Counted from the first letter of the stretch, positions 22,376 through 33,705 are shown. The stretch: 64,000 nucleotides of DNA from Dolomedes plantarius (GCA_907164885.2 OU015503.1:65037068-65101067); one strand, 5' to 3'. Program-made: numbers and translations. The notes: generated from the sequence alone by a model not told the origin.

Positions 22376-22966
22376 TGGTAACAAACGGCGTCAGAGACAG
22401 ACATGGTCTGAATGCCCGCCGTCGACATCATCAGATGAGAATGCTGGAGTCGTAAGTTAAACAAGAGTGTAAACCTATTTAACAAGCGCATTAAAAGAAA
22501 AAAACAATAGAAAATCCAGAATCGAAAGTTTTAGATATATCCTCAAAATCTGATGCAACAATCCCAAAAAGAATTTCGCGACATCCAAATATTTTTTTCG
22601 ACGATCCTACGAATATCTAATAGTTTTAACTCCTCAGGGACTAAAAGGTTAAGAATACGAGGTAAAATAATAATACAAATAAGCCCCGGGACCGCATATT
22701 TAAGAATTGTTTTTCTGCATTTAGTATCTATTGCAGAGAAATTTTTTACTCGGAACTTTTAGTTTCTTTTAACCCCGGCAGATGGCTGCACCTAAATCAG
22801 ACATAAGACAAATAGTCATTTGTCAGAGACAAAAAAACTGAAAGTTCCAAGCAGACACTTTTATGCGATATATACTTTATTCAAAGATAAATTCTTAAAT
22901 ATGAGTCCCGAAACTGTTATTACTCATTTGTATCACTATGTTATCTCCTATCTTATCATTTTAATA
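22376..22966. other. unassigned intronic DNA
   Basis: No recognisable gene. A 69-codon frame at 22553-22762 has no family match I know. Confidence 0.35.
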
Positions 22967-22974
22967 CCCTAGAG

Positions 22975-23937
22975 CAGAGATTTCCAACCTTTTTACGTTT
23001 GCGGCACCCTTGGGAATGATATTAGAAATTTGGGGCAACCTTGTTAGAATTTTAGCTTTTTGAATTTTTTAAAAATTAAATCAAAGTGGAATACATATCA
23101 TGAACATGTAAAATTCAGGTTGAAATAAATACTGACTCCACTGCTGATTTTATACATTTATTGAAAGATATAAGTAACAAACAGCAGAATAGAATATATT
23201 AATACAGTTCCAAAAATAGCCTTGGGCTTCTGTGTAGTATTACACAAGGGGACTAGAATGGAAAATCACTGAATAGAGTTTCATTTAAATACGGGAGACT
23301 TGCGATTGTTGCTTAGAGCACTAATGTTTGATATCAGGCCTAAGAGTTGTGAGCGTGGGAGTAACTAATTCAGCCTCACGAGCGACTGCATCGATCTGTG
23401 TCACAATCTGTCGAGCGTGAGAGTAATTAATTCAACTCAATATTTAATTTAAGTTGTTATTGTTGTTTCTAATTCCCCTTTGACGGAATATATTCCAGAT
23501 CAAATCCATATAGGCTAGAGGGCCGAGGGTTACGTCTCCGATTTATAATGGCACCACATGAGTCGGAGTCTGATTTAACCAAGTTCCACCGTAATTTTGA
23601 CCGAGCATCCCCCTCCCCCAGGGATGGCAATCTGGGGTCATACCTTCTGCCACCCTCTCTAACCTCATACAGGTACTTTCCGGTCTAAGGATTTAACGTG
23701 CCAATCTGGCATAGACAAGGATGTATTTAATGGCGTTTACCGGGTTACTATCCGAGCACCCTCAGCACAGAACGCCGACGCGCTACCACTAGGCTACTCG
23801 ACCCCTTTATTTTAAGTGGTTCCTAGAAACTTTTTTTTTATTTTATTATTTTATTTGTTCCCCAAAATTTTTCGCGGCACCTCTGGCCAATCTCAAAGCA
23901 CCCTAAAGTGCTGCGGCACATCGATTGGGAATCGCTG
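22975..23937. mobile_element. non-autonomous hAT element carrying a SINE
   Basis: The ends CAGAGATTTCCAACC and, reversed, CAGCGATTCCCAATC form hAT-type terminal repeats. The 8-bp target duplication CCCTAGAG is exact on both sides (22967-22974, 23938-23945). The interior (963 bp) has no transposase but contains a tRNA-derived SINE at about 23450-23806. Confidence 0.88.
23450..23806 (-). mobile_element. tRNA-derived SINE
   Basis: The minus strand begins GGGTCGAGTAGCCTAGTGG TAGCGCG, with an A-box-like TAGCCTAGTGG and a degenerate second box, as in tRNA-derived SINE heads. A ~230-bp GC-richer body and a weak T/A-rich end follow. Possible target duplication TTTAAGTKG. Family not identified. Confidence 0.6.
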
Positions 23938-24107
23938 CCCTAGAGGGTTAAAAGGGTTAGAATTTCACAGAATTGTCGATGAAGTATTTAATTGTTTCGA
24001 AAGTTCGTTTGAACGGTTGTATCAAATTTTGAATGTTCGACAAAACTTTCTATTCTGTTTCTTTTCCTGCTTTCATTAATGAAGTTCATTAATACCATTT
24101 CGATATA

Positions 24108-25373
24108 CAGGTGGTTATCAAAATAATGGAAACACTAAGAAACATCATGAAAACCTTATGGCATCATGAAACCTTATGGCAGGATCACTTTTGTCATAAA
24201 ATACCACCTGATTCACCTTGGAATTGGATTATACAAGTCATAAATACTGGTTAAGAATATATTATACCATTCTTCAGGGGAAAATCAGGAAAGTTCCTGT
24301 AGAGATGCTGTGGTGGATATCGATACCTTTATCTCTCCGCTCTTACAGATCACAGTGGTTGGATGATTTATAGTCGGGGGGATTGTACAGGGCAAGATAA
24401 GATATTTGACTTCTTTTTCATGCTCTTCAAACCAATTCTTGATAGATTTAGCTGTATGTATAGGAGGATTATCATACTAGAGAACGCCATCTCCAGCAAG
24501 AAACAATGTCTGCACCATAGGATGGACTGGTGAGCTGAAAATTCTACATAGTCCTTTTCATTCAATCTCCCTTTTTAGGGTTACAATTGGGCCTGAAGAA
24601 AACCGTGAAATGCCATCCCAAACCCTGATGGATATGCCTACATGACTGACAGTTGAGATGAGACAGCCAGAATCTTACGCTTGTGTAATTGTTCTCCAGA
24701 CATACGCACGTCCTGTTGCGAGGAACAATGTGAACAATGATTCGTCAGACCAAATGCCGTTTTTCGACATATTACTCGACCAAGATTTGCGCTCGTGGCA
24801 CCATTGTGGACGATATTTTGTATTGGCATCTATTACAAGTGGGTTGGGAATAACTATTCTTCCGTAAATGCTTTATTTGTGAAGTTCCCTTCTACCTATA
24901 ATGGTTGATACTAGAACATGCAGATGCCGATTGAGCTCTTCGGTCATTTCTGTTGCAGTTGTTTTCTTTCTTCGTGTCACAATCCGCTTCAATACCTCGT
25001 CCGTCTCTATCACTCAGCTCACCCTTTCATTCACTATTCTGTTTGGCAAAGGATGTTTTTCCGTGCACTCTGTATGCTATCATGACTTTCGATACCATAA
25101 CTCGAAAAACACCCATTAGCCTGGGGGTTGCAGTAACAGATACTCCAATTTAAACGCGCTCCAACAATTTGCCCTTTTCACAAGGTCTGTAAAGTTTCAC
25201 ATTTTACGCTGTTCCCCCTGAGCTTCATTACTGCTACCTGACAGTAGAATAATACACACACTATATTATATAAAAAAATACCGGTGGCCAGACTCGTTTT
25301 TTAAGGAATACGAAGCACATTCATAAACACCACTAATATTGATAAGTGTTTCCATTGTTTTGATAACCACCTG
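24108..25373 (-). mobile_element. Tc1-type element, dead transposase
   Basis: 1266 bp with ~29-bp terminal repeats beginning CAGGTGGTTATCAAAA and ending, reversed, the same with about one mismatch, flanked by TA. On the minus strand, scattered frames near 24368-24565 contain HTAKSIKNWFEEHEKEVKYL-like sequence after a degraded DN motif, typical of the region between the second and third catalytic acids in Tc1 transposases. Multiple frameshifts and stops make it a pseudogene. Confidence 0.8.
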
Positions 25374-26032
25374 TATCTTGATGTTGACTCGGAAAGCCAT
25401 GAATATATGTTGGTCTCTAGTGCCGCCATATTTGTTTGATATTTGCTACAAGCGCTGAAGGAATAGATCCTTCCATTGGTGTGAGCATACAAGCGGCATT
25501 TCAAACGTTTATTTCTTAGATGATGGAAGTAAAAGCAGCGATTTGTTTGGAACAGCAGTCTTTCCGGTGTATAGTTTGCCTTAAAGAGCAGAACTGATCT
25601 TATGAATTGCCTTAATCTTTTTATATAGACGGGAAGACTTTTTTGCATCCAACATCCATTTACACTAAAAATTGGCTTCGATGAACACATTATTTCCTAA
25701 GGCTACTTTTACGTAAGCCACTGAGTCTAATAAAGCAAGCGTTACATACAAAATCTGAGATGTCCAAATTTTTTTTACTAGCATTCAGTAATAATGAAGG
25801 GTTATCTTATTGGTAGAGAAAAGTACAGATATGTTAATGCTTCGGGTAATGAACAATACTTTATATATATACGCATAACTGGAATCACATTAATTTAGAA
25901 AAGTCGATATAGATTGATAAGACCTCTAGACTTTTTGGAAAAGTATGCATATTCCCTAGGTTCCCCAGAACAAAATAATAGATAACCTCTAAAACGAAAG
26001 TATGCGTACTGTACAGCAAATGAACAACTTAC

Positions 26033-26154
26033 CTTGAACACTTGAAAGTCCTTAGGGTCTGCCATTTTAAGGGCCTCGTCTCCAGCCAAGTCTATTCCGA
26101 CAACACCTTGCCGCTGGAATTCGACACATAGATCAAGAACTTCGTTCGACCATT
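26033..26154 (-). CDS. ADA: adenosine deaminase exon with IDLAGDE motif
   Basis: 122-nt exon: two bases complete Glu, then 40 codons WSNEVLDLCVEFQRQG, VVGIDLAGDEALKMAD, PKDFQVFK. The acceptor (TTATTTCAG) and donor (GTAAG) are canonical. IDLAGDE is the ADA signature that includes human Gly184, which contacts the substrate purine. Phase matches the neighbours: previous exon ends ...RGHA plus G, next begins RAASLGIHR. Confidence 0.95.
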
Positions 26155-26310
26155 CTGAAATAACAGGGAACCAAATGAAAAATTTCGTGTTATATAACTT
26201 TATATAAAATTAATAACACTTAATATATTTCAGGTAATCCAACATCGTTTCTCCACAATACTACAGGCCGAATAGACAAGCCTAAGTTCATGAAATTAAA
26301 CTGGCGGTTA

Positions 26311-26460
26311 GGGCCTGTTCACGCAGAGTCCGTGAGCGTCAGCGATACTCGCATTGACATAATTTAAACCAATCACAGACCTGAACAATTTTGTGGCTAA
26401 TCGTATGGAGGTTTTTAATTGGTTAAATATATGTCAATACGAGTATCGTGAACAGGCTCC
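26311..26460. mobile_element. MITE related to the 19690 element
   Basis: Starts GGGCCTGTTCACGCAGAGTC and ends GTGAACAGGCTCC, with inner inverted segments ATTGACATAATTTAAACC / GGTTAAATATATGTCAAT. The left flank is TTA; the right flank is TAG, so the target duplication is not clean. The same family makes up the outer copy at 58154-60199. Confidence 0.75.
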
Positions 26461-26649
26461 TAGTTAGGTGCTAGTGTAAGTTATGTACTACGCTCTTAGA
26501 GAAAGGGAAAAGACGCACCAAGAAGAAGCAATGCAAATTGGACACAAATTGATATGCATACAGGTTTCGACGGAAAATGCAAAATTTTAAAGTTTGGTGG
26601 CCAGTGAATGAACATGTGACGCTGCAGCGCATCTTAACTGCGCAACTAC

Positions 26650-27246
26650 CCCAGTCAAAATAGACCCGATTTTGACGAATGGCTAAAAAAAATATGAAAG
26701 TTTTGAAATTTGGTGGAGATGTTTGTTTAGGCATGCTAATGAACATACTAAAAGTCCCCACTGATCAGACTTGAGCTTTCGCCGCCATCTTGGAAAATGT
26801 GTACACTTCTTTGGTTTTTTGGAAATAACTTTAAAAATATTGATTTTATAAAAAATAATTAAATACAAAAATTAAAGACCATTAAATTATGAACAAAAAT
26901 CATTCATAACATTTTTTTATATGTCTAACAGGAACAAAGATAATTGACTTTGAAAAGAGCGCGCTATCACACCTGGGACGCGCAAGTGCGGTTCCCCATC
27001 GCGATGGGGGGATATACCAGGGCATGTGCATACCATAATTAGCCAAATTAGTTTTACACTAAATGGGAAGGCTTTTCTATTTTTTCAAATAACTACGGAA
27101 ATATTAACTTTACGTAAAACAGTTTATTTCAAAAATTAAAAAACATTAAATTATGTACAAAAACGATTTTATACATTTTTGTCGTAAACCTAACAGGAAC
27201 GAATATATTTACTATAAAATGCGCGTTGATAATGAAGGTAGCTTCT
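26650..27246. repeat. left terminal inverted repeat
   Basis: Pairs with 30195-30783. It includes a CpG-containing island around 26960-27010 with the 16-bp palindrome. Confidence 0.85.
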
Positions 27247-27451
27247 ACAAAAAACATATATTTTTTTATAAGTCTAACACAAACAAAGATAATTTGGAAA
27301 GAGCGCCACCAGGGACGCGCATGCGTGGGTGCCCATCGCGATGGCTGGAAGACACGCGCATGTGCATACCGTAAGGCGCCAAATCGGTCTTACCCTAGTA
27401 TTTTCCTAGCCAGTTAATAGTTAGTCACCGTTCCGTGTGCGTCTGTGAACA

Positions 27452-27874
27452 ATGGCTGATACGGAACTATGTTTTATATGTAAAAAATTAATGTCAAATG
27501 ATGATTTCGTGAATGTAGGAGAAAAGGGGATCGACGTTTTAAAGAAAGCTAGTGTCCAAAGAAAAGACAATAAGCATGAACAGTTGGAACATTTAAAATC
27601 TTTTTCGGTTCATTCGTTGTGTCGGAGAAATTACACCAGACCAGGAAGTATAAAAGTTGATTTAAAAAGAAATGCAGAAATCGCGTCAACATCCCTAAGT
27701 GAAGAGCGTGCGGTAAGTTTACGATCTTTTTTACCTCAGTTCGATTTTCGAACAAAATGTTTCTTTTGTACGGCAGTGATAGACGAAGAATTCAAAGCAA
27801 GACAAAAGAAAAACCAACTGACAGGCGAAGAACTATATACGAAGGAGTCTCGAAATGAAAAACAAAGTTCTTGA
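27452..27874 (+). pseudogene. long-TIR transposon protein, N-terminal zinc-binding part
   Basis: Opens with MADTELCFICKKLMSNDDF, a Cys-X2-Cys, followed about 50 residues later by SVHSLCRRNYTRPGSI, giving a CxxC...HxxxCRxxYT arrangement likely to bind zinc. A second pair appears at FDFRTKCFFCTAVID. The ATG at 27452 is the first in frame after the left repeat. A frameshift near 27840 ends the frame early; the next frame continues with KNKVLEAAENRHDQWGEEV and then DLVAADAIYH. Not recognised as a named family. Confidence 0.6.
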
Positions 27875-28482
27875 AGCTGCAGAGAATAGACATGACCAGT
27901 GGGGAGAGGAAGTTCAGTGTGGTATAATAAATGTTGCTGATTTAGTTGCAGCTGATGCGATTTATCACCAAGATTTCTTCATGTCTTTTTTTTCTACACA
28001 CTGCACCAATCAGAAAGAGAGGGTGGCCTGAGTCGGATGACGTCTCAGCGGCTGTAGACGAAATATCCTTCTTCCTTGATAATAATGACGCCTGTCAATT
28101 CTCACTACCCGAACTCAAATCTCAAATTACAGGGCTAGTTCCAGACGACATCACTTTAAGAAATAAGTTGAAACAAAAATACGGGGATGGCATTATTTTT
28201 GCTTCATACTCCAAAAAAGTTACTGTCATATGTTTGCGTAATACTAGAATGAAAGTCTTATCAGACTCTTGGTACGACAAAAGGATACGAAATGATCTTG
28301 AGGAGCGTCTACGAGTAGTACAAACTGCTGCAGCCATAATAAAAGAAGATATCCAAACACCAGTTTATGACACTCATTTCTACCCTCCAAGTGATAACTT
28401 TTTCAGAGATGTGAACAAGGGCATTCCAGAAAGCCTAAAATCTTTTTTGGAGCACTTGATTATTAAAAAGAAAGACTGCTAA
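27855..28482 (+). pseudogene. long-TIR transposon protein, second part
   Basis: Two overlapping frames: 27855-28030 (INVADLVAADAIYHQDFFMS) and 27946-28482, which carries VDEISFFLDNNDACQFSLPE, LKQKYGDGIIFASYS and a long helical, charged region ending in a stop at 28480. The join is a frameshift around 27990-28010. No catalytic motif I can name with confidence. Confidence 0.55.
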
Positions 28483-29473
28483 GGTGGAAAAAAAGTCACT
28501 TCAATAGCTCACGTCATTATATCAGCGCTAAGGCCACGATCATTTATGTCTCCTCTGCTCAATGGTCTTACTTTATTTTTGTACAAAAAGTTCTGTTCCA
28601 AGAATTTAATAACAATGCACTCGAATTTGGGATTTTGTTCTTCTTACTATGAAGCCCAAACACTTGAGATGTCAGCCATAAATCATCCACAACCCTAAAT
28701 GCGTGAGGGATCATTCTGCCAATTCGTATTTGACAATGCAGATTTCAATGTGTCGACAGTCGATGGCCTGAATACGTTTCATAGCAAGGGGAGCATTGCT
28801 TGTTTTACTCCAGAGTCAGCAGTGGAACCCGGGACGAAGATAAAAAATTTAACCGAACTTACATCCGCATCGACCGTAGGCAAAATGGGAATCATTCCTC
28901 TGGAAACGTTTGAAAATTTTCGAGGAGGACCTGGATTAAAAACAATTACTATCGAAGATTTGAATGTCTTATCATTTAGCGGAAGATTTACCACTGCCTA
29001 AGCCATCTGATATCTCCTGGATGTGTGCTAAGTGGTTAGGTCTTCCACAGATACCTGAATGGAAGGGATTTTTCCATTGTATAACCAGAAACCAGCCTTG
29101 TGAAAAGACCAAAGCAAAGACCCTTCCTTTTGTTAATTCACCACCAAGCAAGTATGACACCATTTTCACTGTGCTGAAATATGCTGCCCAGCAGTGTGTT
29201 AAAATGCATCAAAAGTCTTGCATACTCACGTTTAACCAACCACAGTATATTACAGCTCGAGAGATAGTCGCAGCAACATCCAATCCATTATTATCAAGTT
29301 GTATTGTGAGGCTTGGTGGATTCCATCTTTTAATGTCATTCTTAGGTTGCATTGGGTACATAATGGCAGGAAGTGGGTTAAAAGAAATACTCACTTTGAT
29401 TTATGCACCTAAGTCAGTAGAAAAATGTTGCCTGGCCATGCATACGCTAGGGCCGTCCGAGCTCATTTATTGA
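28483..29473 (+). pseudogene. long-TIR transposon protein, central part
   Basis: Frame 28699-29001 reads FCQFVFDNADFNVSTVDGLN then TFHSKGSIACFTP, a conserved-looking block whose acidic residues could belong to a DDE-type core (inference). Frame 28964-29473 continues LPKPSDISWMCAKWLGLPQI and ends with SSCIVRLGGFHLLMSFLGCI GYIMAGSGL. A stop at 28480 and frameshifts near 28700 and 28975 separate the pieces. Confidence 0.55.
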
Positions 29474-29996
29474 CCCAAACAGCTTTAGCAAAAATAATTT
29501 TTGATGGCATGGACATATCGGATTTGGAATGTAAAAATCTCCGTGAGTTGTTTCGAGATTTTGCTACTGAACCACCATCGCAAGAAACCTTAAATGCAAA
29601 CACTCAAATACGAGCCATCGAAATTAAAATGAGGAAGACTTTGGAGCACCTGAAAAAGAAAGGCCCAACTGCCTGTGGGGCTGGAAGCGTCAAGAGAAAA
29701 TTATTGTGCCCATCACAACTATGGATGCAGTAGCTACCGATTCAGTTTTAAACATGGTGTTTTGCAACTGTAAGACTGACTGTGGAGTAAGATGTGGATG
29801 TCGGAAAGCAGGCATCAACTGCACAACGGCCTGCAATAATTGCAATGGGGTATGTCAGAATGATATCAGCCCTGTTGATGATGACGATCGAATGAAAGAA
29901 GTTGATGAATGGGCCGATGCTAGCGGATCCATAGGCGATCTATACATGCCTGACGAACGGGAGAATCCTGTACCGAAAAAAGCACGTAAATCCTGA
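29425..29996 (+). pseudogene. long-TIR transposon protein, C-terminal CXC-like tail
   Basis: Frame 29425-29733 (GHAYARAVRAHLLTQTALAK, then a helical region) is followed after a frame change by 29706-29996, which contains a cysteine array of spacing C-1-C-3-C-3-C-1-C-6-C-3-C-2-C-3-C (residues about 15-46 of that frame). This is close to the tesmin/TSO1 CXC pattern, a zinc-binding DNA-contact module. The end is acidic, then PKKARKS. The nine cysteines are all intact although the rest of the gene is broken. Confidence 0.65.
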
Positions 29997-30194
29997 AGTA
30001 GGTAAGCTTGAACAATTATTAGCAATGGAAATCTGATAGTGAATACCCCAAGTTTACTACATTCATGTATAAAATTAATAATGATTAATTATCTACATAG
30101 CCAAAAACATTAAAGTATATTTTCTTGTGTTTAAAGAATGCCGAAATGTGGGAGAAGTTAGAAATTCAAAGAAGAGCACCTACAACGAGACTTT

Positions 30195-30783
30195 GAAACT
30201 ACCTCCATTATCAACGCGCATTTTATAGTCAATATCTTCGTTCCTGTTAGGTTCACGACAACAATTTATAAAATTGTTTTTGTACATAATTTAATGTTTT
30301 TTAATTTTTGAAATAAACTTTTTTTACGTAAAGTTAATATTTCCCTAGTTATTCGGGAAAATACAAAAAAACCTTCCCATTTAGTGTAAAACTAATTTGG
30401 CTAATTATGGTATGCACAGGCGCGGGCATTTCCCCCCACCGCGACGGGGAACCGCGCTTGCGCGTCCCAGGTGTGATAGTTCGCTCTTTTCAAAGTCCAT
30501 TATCTTTGTTCCTGTTAGACATATAAAAAAATTTTATGAATGATTTTTGTTCATAATTTAATGCTCTTTAATTTTTGCATTTAATTATTTTTTATAAAAT
30601 CAATATTTTTAAAGTTATTTCCAAAAAACCAAAAAAGTGTACACATTTTCCAAGATGGCGGCGAAAGCTCAAGTCTGATCGGTGGGGACTTTTAGTATGT
30701 TCATTAGCATGCCTAAACAAACATCTCCACCAATTTTCAAAACTTTCATATTTTTTTTAGCCATAAAACCTATTTTGACTGGG
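30195..30783. repeat. right terminal inverted repeat
   Basis: Mate of 26650-27246; ends in TATTTTGACTGGG. Confidence 0.85.
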
Positions 30784-30889
30784 CTAAACTGGCAAGATAT
30801 TAAAGAGGAGAAATTTCGATTCTAGATCATAAATTCTTTGCGAATTTCATTCCTAGACAGTAACTATGTCTCGCATAGAGGTGCGCGAA

Positions 30890-31527
30890 CAATATGCGTA
30901 GATGTCAGCATTTGAGAGAGGACGTGTAGTTGGGCTCAAAAAAGCCGGTTAGGCTCGGTGCACACGAGCGATCCGGTGTCGTTGCGGCACCGCAGTTGCG
31001 ATCAGGAGTACAATAGAGTTGAACTAACCTACGTCCATGTGAGTCGGTTAGTTCAACTCTATGTACTCCTGATCGCAACTGCGGTGCCGCAACGACACCG
31101 GATAGCTCGTGTGCACCAAGCCTAAGTCTAATATTAGAATCGCTCGACATTTGGATAGGAATGATGCCACTATTAGACGGTGTTGGCAGCAATGGGTGAA
31201 TCATGGCCGAACACAGCCTCAAGAAAGAAGTGGTCGGCCTAGAGGAACGACAGAACGTGAGGACCGAGCAATTGTCAGAGCGGCACTCACAGCTCCAGAT
31301 TTATCATTATCATCGATCGTATGTGCAACTGTGGCTTCAGTGAACGCAAGGACCATTCATAGGCGGCTCAGAGAAATGGGGCTGAACTCACGGTGCCCCT
31401 TGCGCCGACTACCATTCACCTCTGTACACCGACAAGACCATTTGCAGTGGTGTTGGGCACATTTGACCTGGAATGTCACTGACTGGAGTAGAATTGCCTT
31501 CAGTGATGAGTCCCGCTTCGAATTGAG
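30890..31527 (+). pseudogene. Tc1-type transposase 5' part, split by a MITE
   Basis: FERGRVVGLKKAG (about 30910-30950), interrupted by the MITE at 30952-31122, resumes as NIRIARHLDRNDATIRRCWQ (about 31128 onward): the helix-turn-helix region of a Tc1-family transposase. It continues SGRPRGTTEREDRAIVRAAL and LRRLPFTSVHRQDHLQW, then the first catalytic acid in FSDESRF. The protein stops there; the second and third catalytic acids are missing and the sequence runs into the end of a different element at about 31530. Confidence 0.85.
30952..31122. mobile_element. foldback MITE in a Tc1 transposase
   Basis: 171 bp, with near-perfect ~76-bp inverted arms starting GGCTCGGTGCACACGAGCG and ending, reversed, GGCTTGGTGCACACGAGC. 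Flanks are TTA on the left and TAA on the right. Its termini resemble those of the Harbinger relic at 60200. Confidence 0.88.
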
Positions 31528-31777
31528 ACCAACATCCGTGAAGAAATTGAAGGAATAAACCAAGAAACTTTACGTCAGGTGATGGAGCACTCCTCAGAAA
31601 GAGCCCGCCTTTGTCAAGAACAAAATGGTGTTTATTTGAAGGACTTCATTGACAAAACTAGTTATAAATGACTTCCAAGAATTGTATTTATGAATTATAA
31701 AAGAATAAATGTGAAGTTTTAATAAATAAAAGAAGTATTCTATTTTAAAATGGTCTCGTGACTTTTGGGCCACCCTG
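31528..31777 (+). pseudogene. mariner-type element, 3' end
   Basis: In frame from about 31540: REEIEGINQETLRQVMEHSS then ERARLCQEQNGVYLKDFI, resembling the last helices of IS630/mariner-group transposases. The element closes with a terminal repeat read on the minus strand as CAGGGTGGCCCAAAAGTCAC, next to TA at 31778-31779. The 5' part is absent. Confidence 0.65.
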
Positions 31778-31779
31778 TA

Positions 31780-32337
31780 GTTCATCGGTAGGCCGAGAAG
31801 CATTAGATATGATTGTCCCTACGAACAATTCCCAAATGCGAGGATCACAGAAACTCTTACCTTAAATAAATATGTCCGAAAATTCTAGAAGAAACCACGT
31901 GGGAGGTGGAGGTAGCTCGAAAGCGAAAGGATTATGCAGGAGGGGACGAAGGGGGATGAGTTTAATGACCACCACACCACACAAGAAACGCACCCGTTAA
32001 TGAAGCTAACTCTTAAAGTAGGAAAAATGAGAAAAGGCGGGAAAATAGAACCAAGTTGGCGGAGTAATGAAAGGGATTAAAAATTAAACGAATAAAATGA
32101 AATAGATTAATAACATGAAAATATATCTCATAAGAAATTATATAAGAAGTTGTGTTTTCCTGTTTGCGTTTTCCACGAGTTACCTCTAAGTCATCAAAAA
32201 CTAGTTTTACTTTTGATTATCACAGACTAATTTTAGGAAAAGGTGCGATTGAAGAAAACACACGGGAAAATTGTTTTGACGGGATTTCTCTCCTGTCAAA
32301 ATGCATATCAAACCCCAAAGTGAGTTCTTAGTGAGTC
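31780..32337. other. unassigned intronic DNA
   Basis: No gene recognised; purine-rich around 31890-32090. Confidence 0.35.
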
Positions 32338-32345
32338 CTCTATTG

Positions 32346-32654
32346 CAGTGGTCCCCAACCCCCGGGCCGCGGACCGGTGCCGGTCCGTGGATCAAATGGC
32401 ACTGGGCCGCCAGCTTAGGGCCACAAGCTCAGGGTTGCTATGGATTTAGCGTTCTAGCGAGTTAAAAATGTTAAATCCCTTTTTGGTGTAACTGTATTTT
32501 ATTTTGAAGGAATGTTTAAGTACAATTAAATTAAAATTATTAAATCAAAACAATCTAAAATATAAACAATCAAACCCCCCTCCCCCTCATCGGGCCGCGG
32601 TAAAATTATCAAACGTTGACCGGTCCGCGGCGATAAAAAGGTTGGGGAGCACTG
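32346..32654. mobile_element. hAT MITE
   Basis: 309 bp with termini CAGTGGTCCCCAACC and, reversed, CAGTGCTCCCCAACC, and an exact 8-bp target duplication CTCTATTG (32338-32345, 32655-32662). Subterminal GGGCCGCGG blocks are typical of this hAT group. Non-coding. Confidence 0.93.
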
Positions 32655-32863
32655 CTCTATTGCATTCACTAAGAACTTTTTCACCCTTCATGACGAAGCA
32701 CAAAAGACTATCCTAAAACAAGTTGTAAACATTTTTATTCCGTTTTCGAGGTTTGGTGAGCTTTTTGCGTTAGAACCACGTGCACTTAATTATAGACAAT
32801 GAATGGCCTGGAAAACACCAGAGAAAGAACAGCACTGGACGGAGCCACAAATGGCAGGCCTAC

Positions 32864-33117
32864 CTGCATGGCCCCGGATACAGCAGAGTATGCTCCTCAC
32901 TGTGATCTTGAAGTCGGCAGATCCGCGAGACAGGCCGCGGTTGACGCACATCACCACTTCCCTCGGCGTCAGGGGGGAGGAGGGGAGAACTTTCGCGGTA
33001 CCGTACGTGGTGGACAGCATGTGCGGGCTGTATCGGACTTCACAGTAGAGGATATGCTGCCGAGCTGCATCTTCGCAGAACTCGTAGGCCAGTCTCTCTA
33101 TGGCCTCCGGGTCACCT
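32864..33117 (-). CDS. ADA: adenosine deaminase exon, barrel strands 2-4 region
   Basis: 254-nt exon between acceptor CAATTTCAG and donor GTAGGC. One base completes Val, then GDPEAIERLAYEFCEDAARQ, HILYCEVRYSPHMLSTTYG, PLTPREVVMCVNRGL, FKITVRSILCCIRGHA plus one base. VEVRYSPH and ARSILCCMR are the matching vertebrate ADA1 motifs. The forward-strand frames at 32799-33155 are antisense shadows. Confidence 0.96.
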
Positions 33118-33700
33118 CTGAAATTGCAAAACACCCTTCAGTGTTGGACACTTGAGTGATAAAAAGTCATAAAGAATGACTCTCCTGTTCGTTGATTGGG
33201 AAGAATTATACAATCTTTCAGATTTGAGATATTTAATGAACAATATAACACCCCACTCCATACCCCAAAAAATACTTACGTATGGCGGAAATACACATCG
33301 GAAAGGCATTTGAATGAAACACGCGTGACTCGAACAAACCGCATGAAAATGGCCGACTCCTATGTCAGCAATGAAATTTTATACGGACCCTGGTCTGTGG
33401 CACAGATATTTTTAGGATCGACTAATTTAAAAATAAAATTTAAAAAACATAGTGACGAGTGACCCAATTTTTATAAAATTACTCATCTAATAATATCAGG
33501 GCTGCCTCATTCTTTCTTTCAAATATGGCGCAGCCGTCAGTCTTTTTGCAACACTGAATAACAGACAAACTCAGAGTTGAAGTACTATAGAAGTCTCAGT
33601 AATATATAGCAATAATAGCTCCAGTTGTGTATAGATAAATCAGATTAGATATCTTGATTAAAGGTTCATAAATTACGTTGTATCATCGATGCTCGCAGTT
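33118..33700. other. unassigned intronic DNA
   Basis: No gene recognised; an 88-codon plus frame at 33196-33462 has no family signature. Confidence 0.35.
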
Positions 33701-33705
33701 AAAAA

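Larger units (their letters stand above)
26650..30783 (+). mobile_element. DNA transposon with ~590-bp terminal inverted repeats
   Basis: The left repeat (26650-27246) and right repeat (30195-30783) are inverted copies with a few percent differences and small indels. Both termini read CCCAGTCAAAATAG inward. The repeats carry GC-rich islands with a palindrome CCCCATCGCGATGGGG (26994-27009 left; degraded CCACCGCGACGGGG right). The left end holds an extra partial copy of the internal repeat module at about 27275-27400. Between the repeats is a broken gene for a large cysteine-containing protein (27452-29996). Target duplication is unclear (CTAC/CTAA next to the ends). I cannot assign a superfamily; N- and C-terminal Cys-rich modules with a long middle region recall uncharacterised transposases predicted in many invertebrates. 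Confidence 0.82.

Noticed and set aside
32799..33155. Plus-strand open frames of 81 and 118 codons
   Set aside because: They are antisense to the ADA exon at 32864-33117, which has strong homology and correct splice sites.
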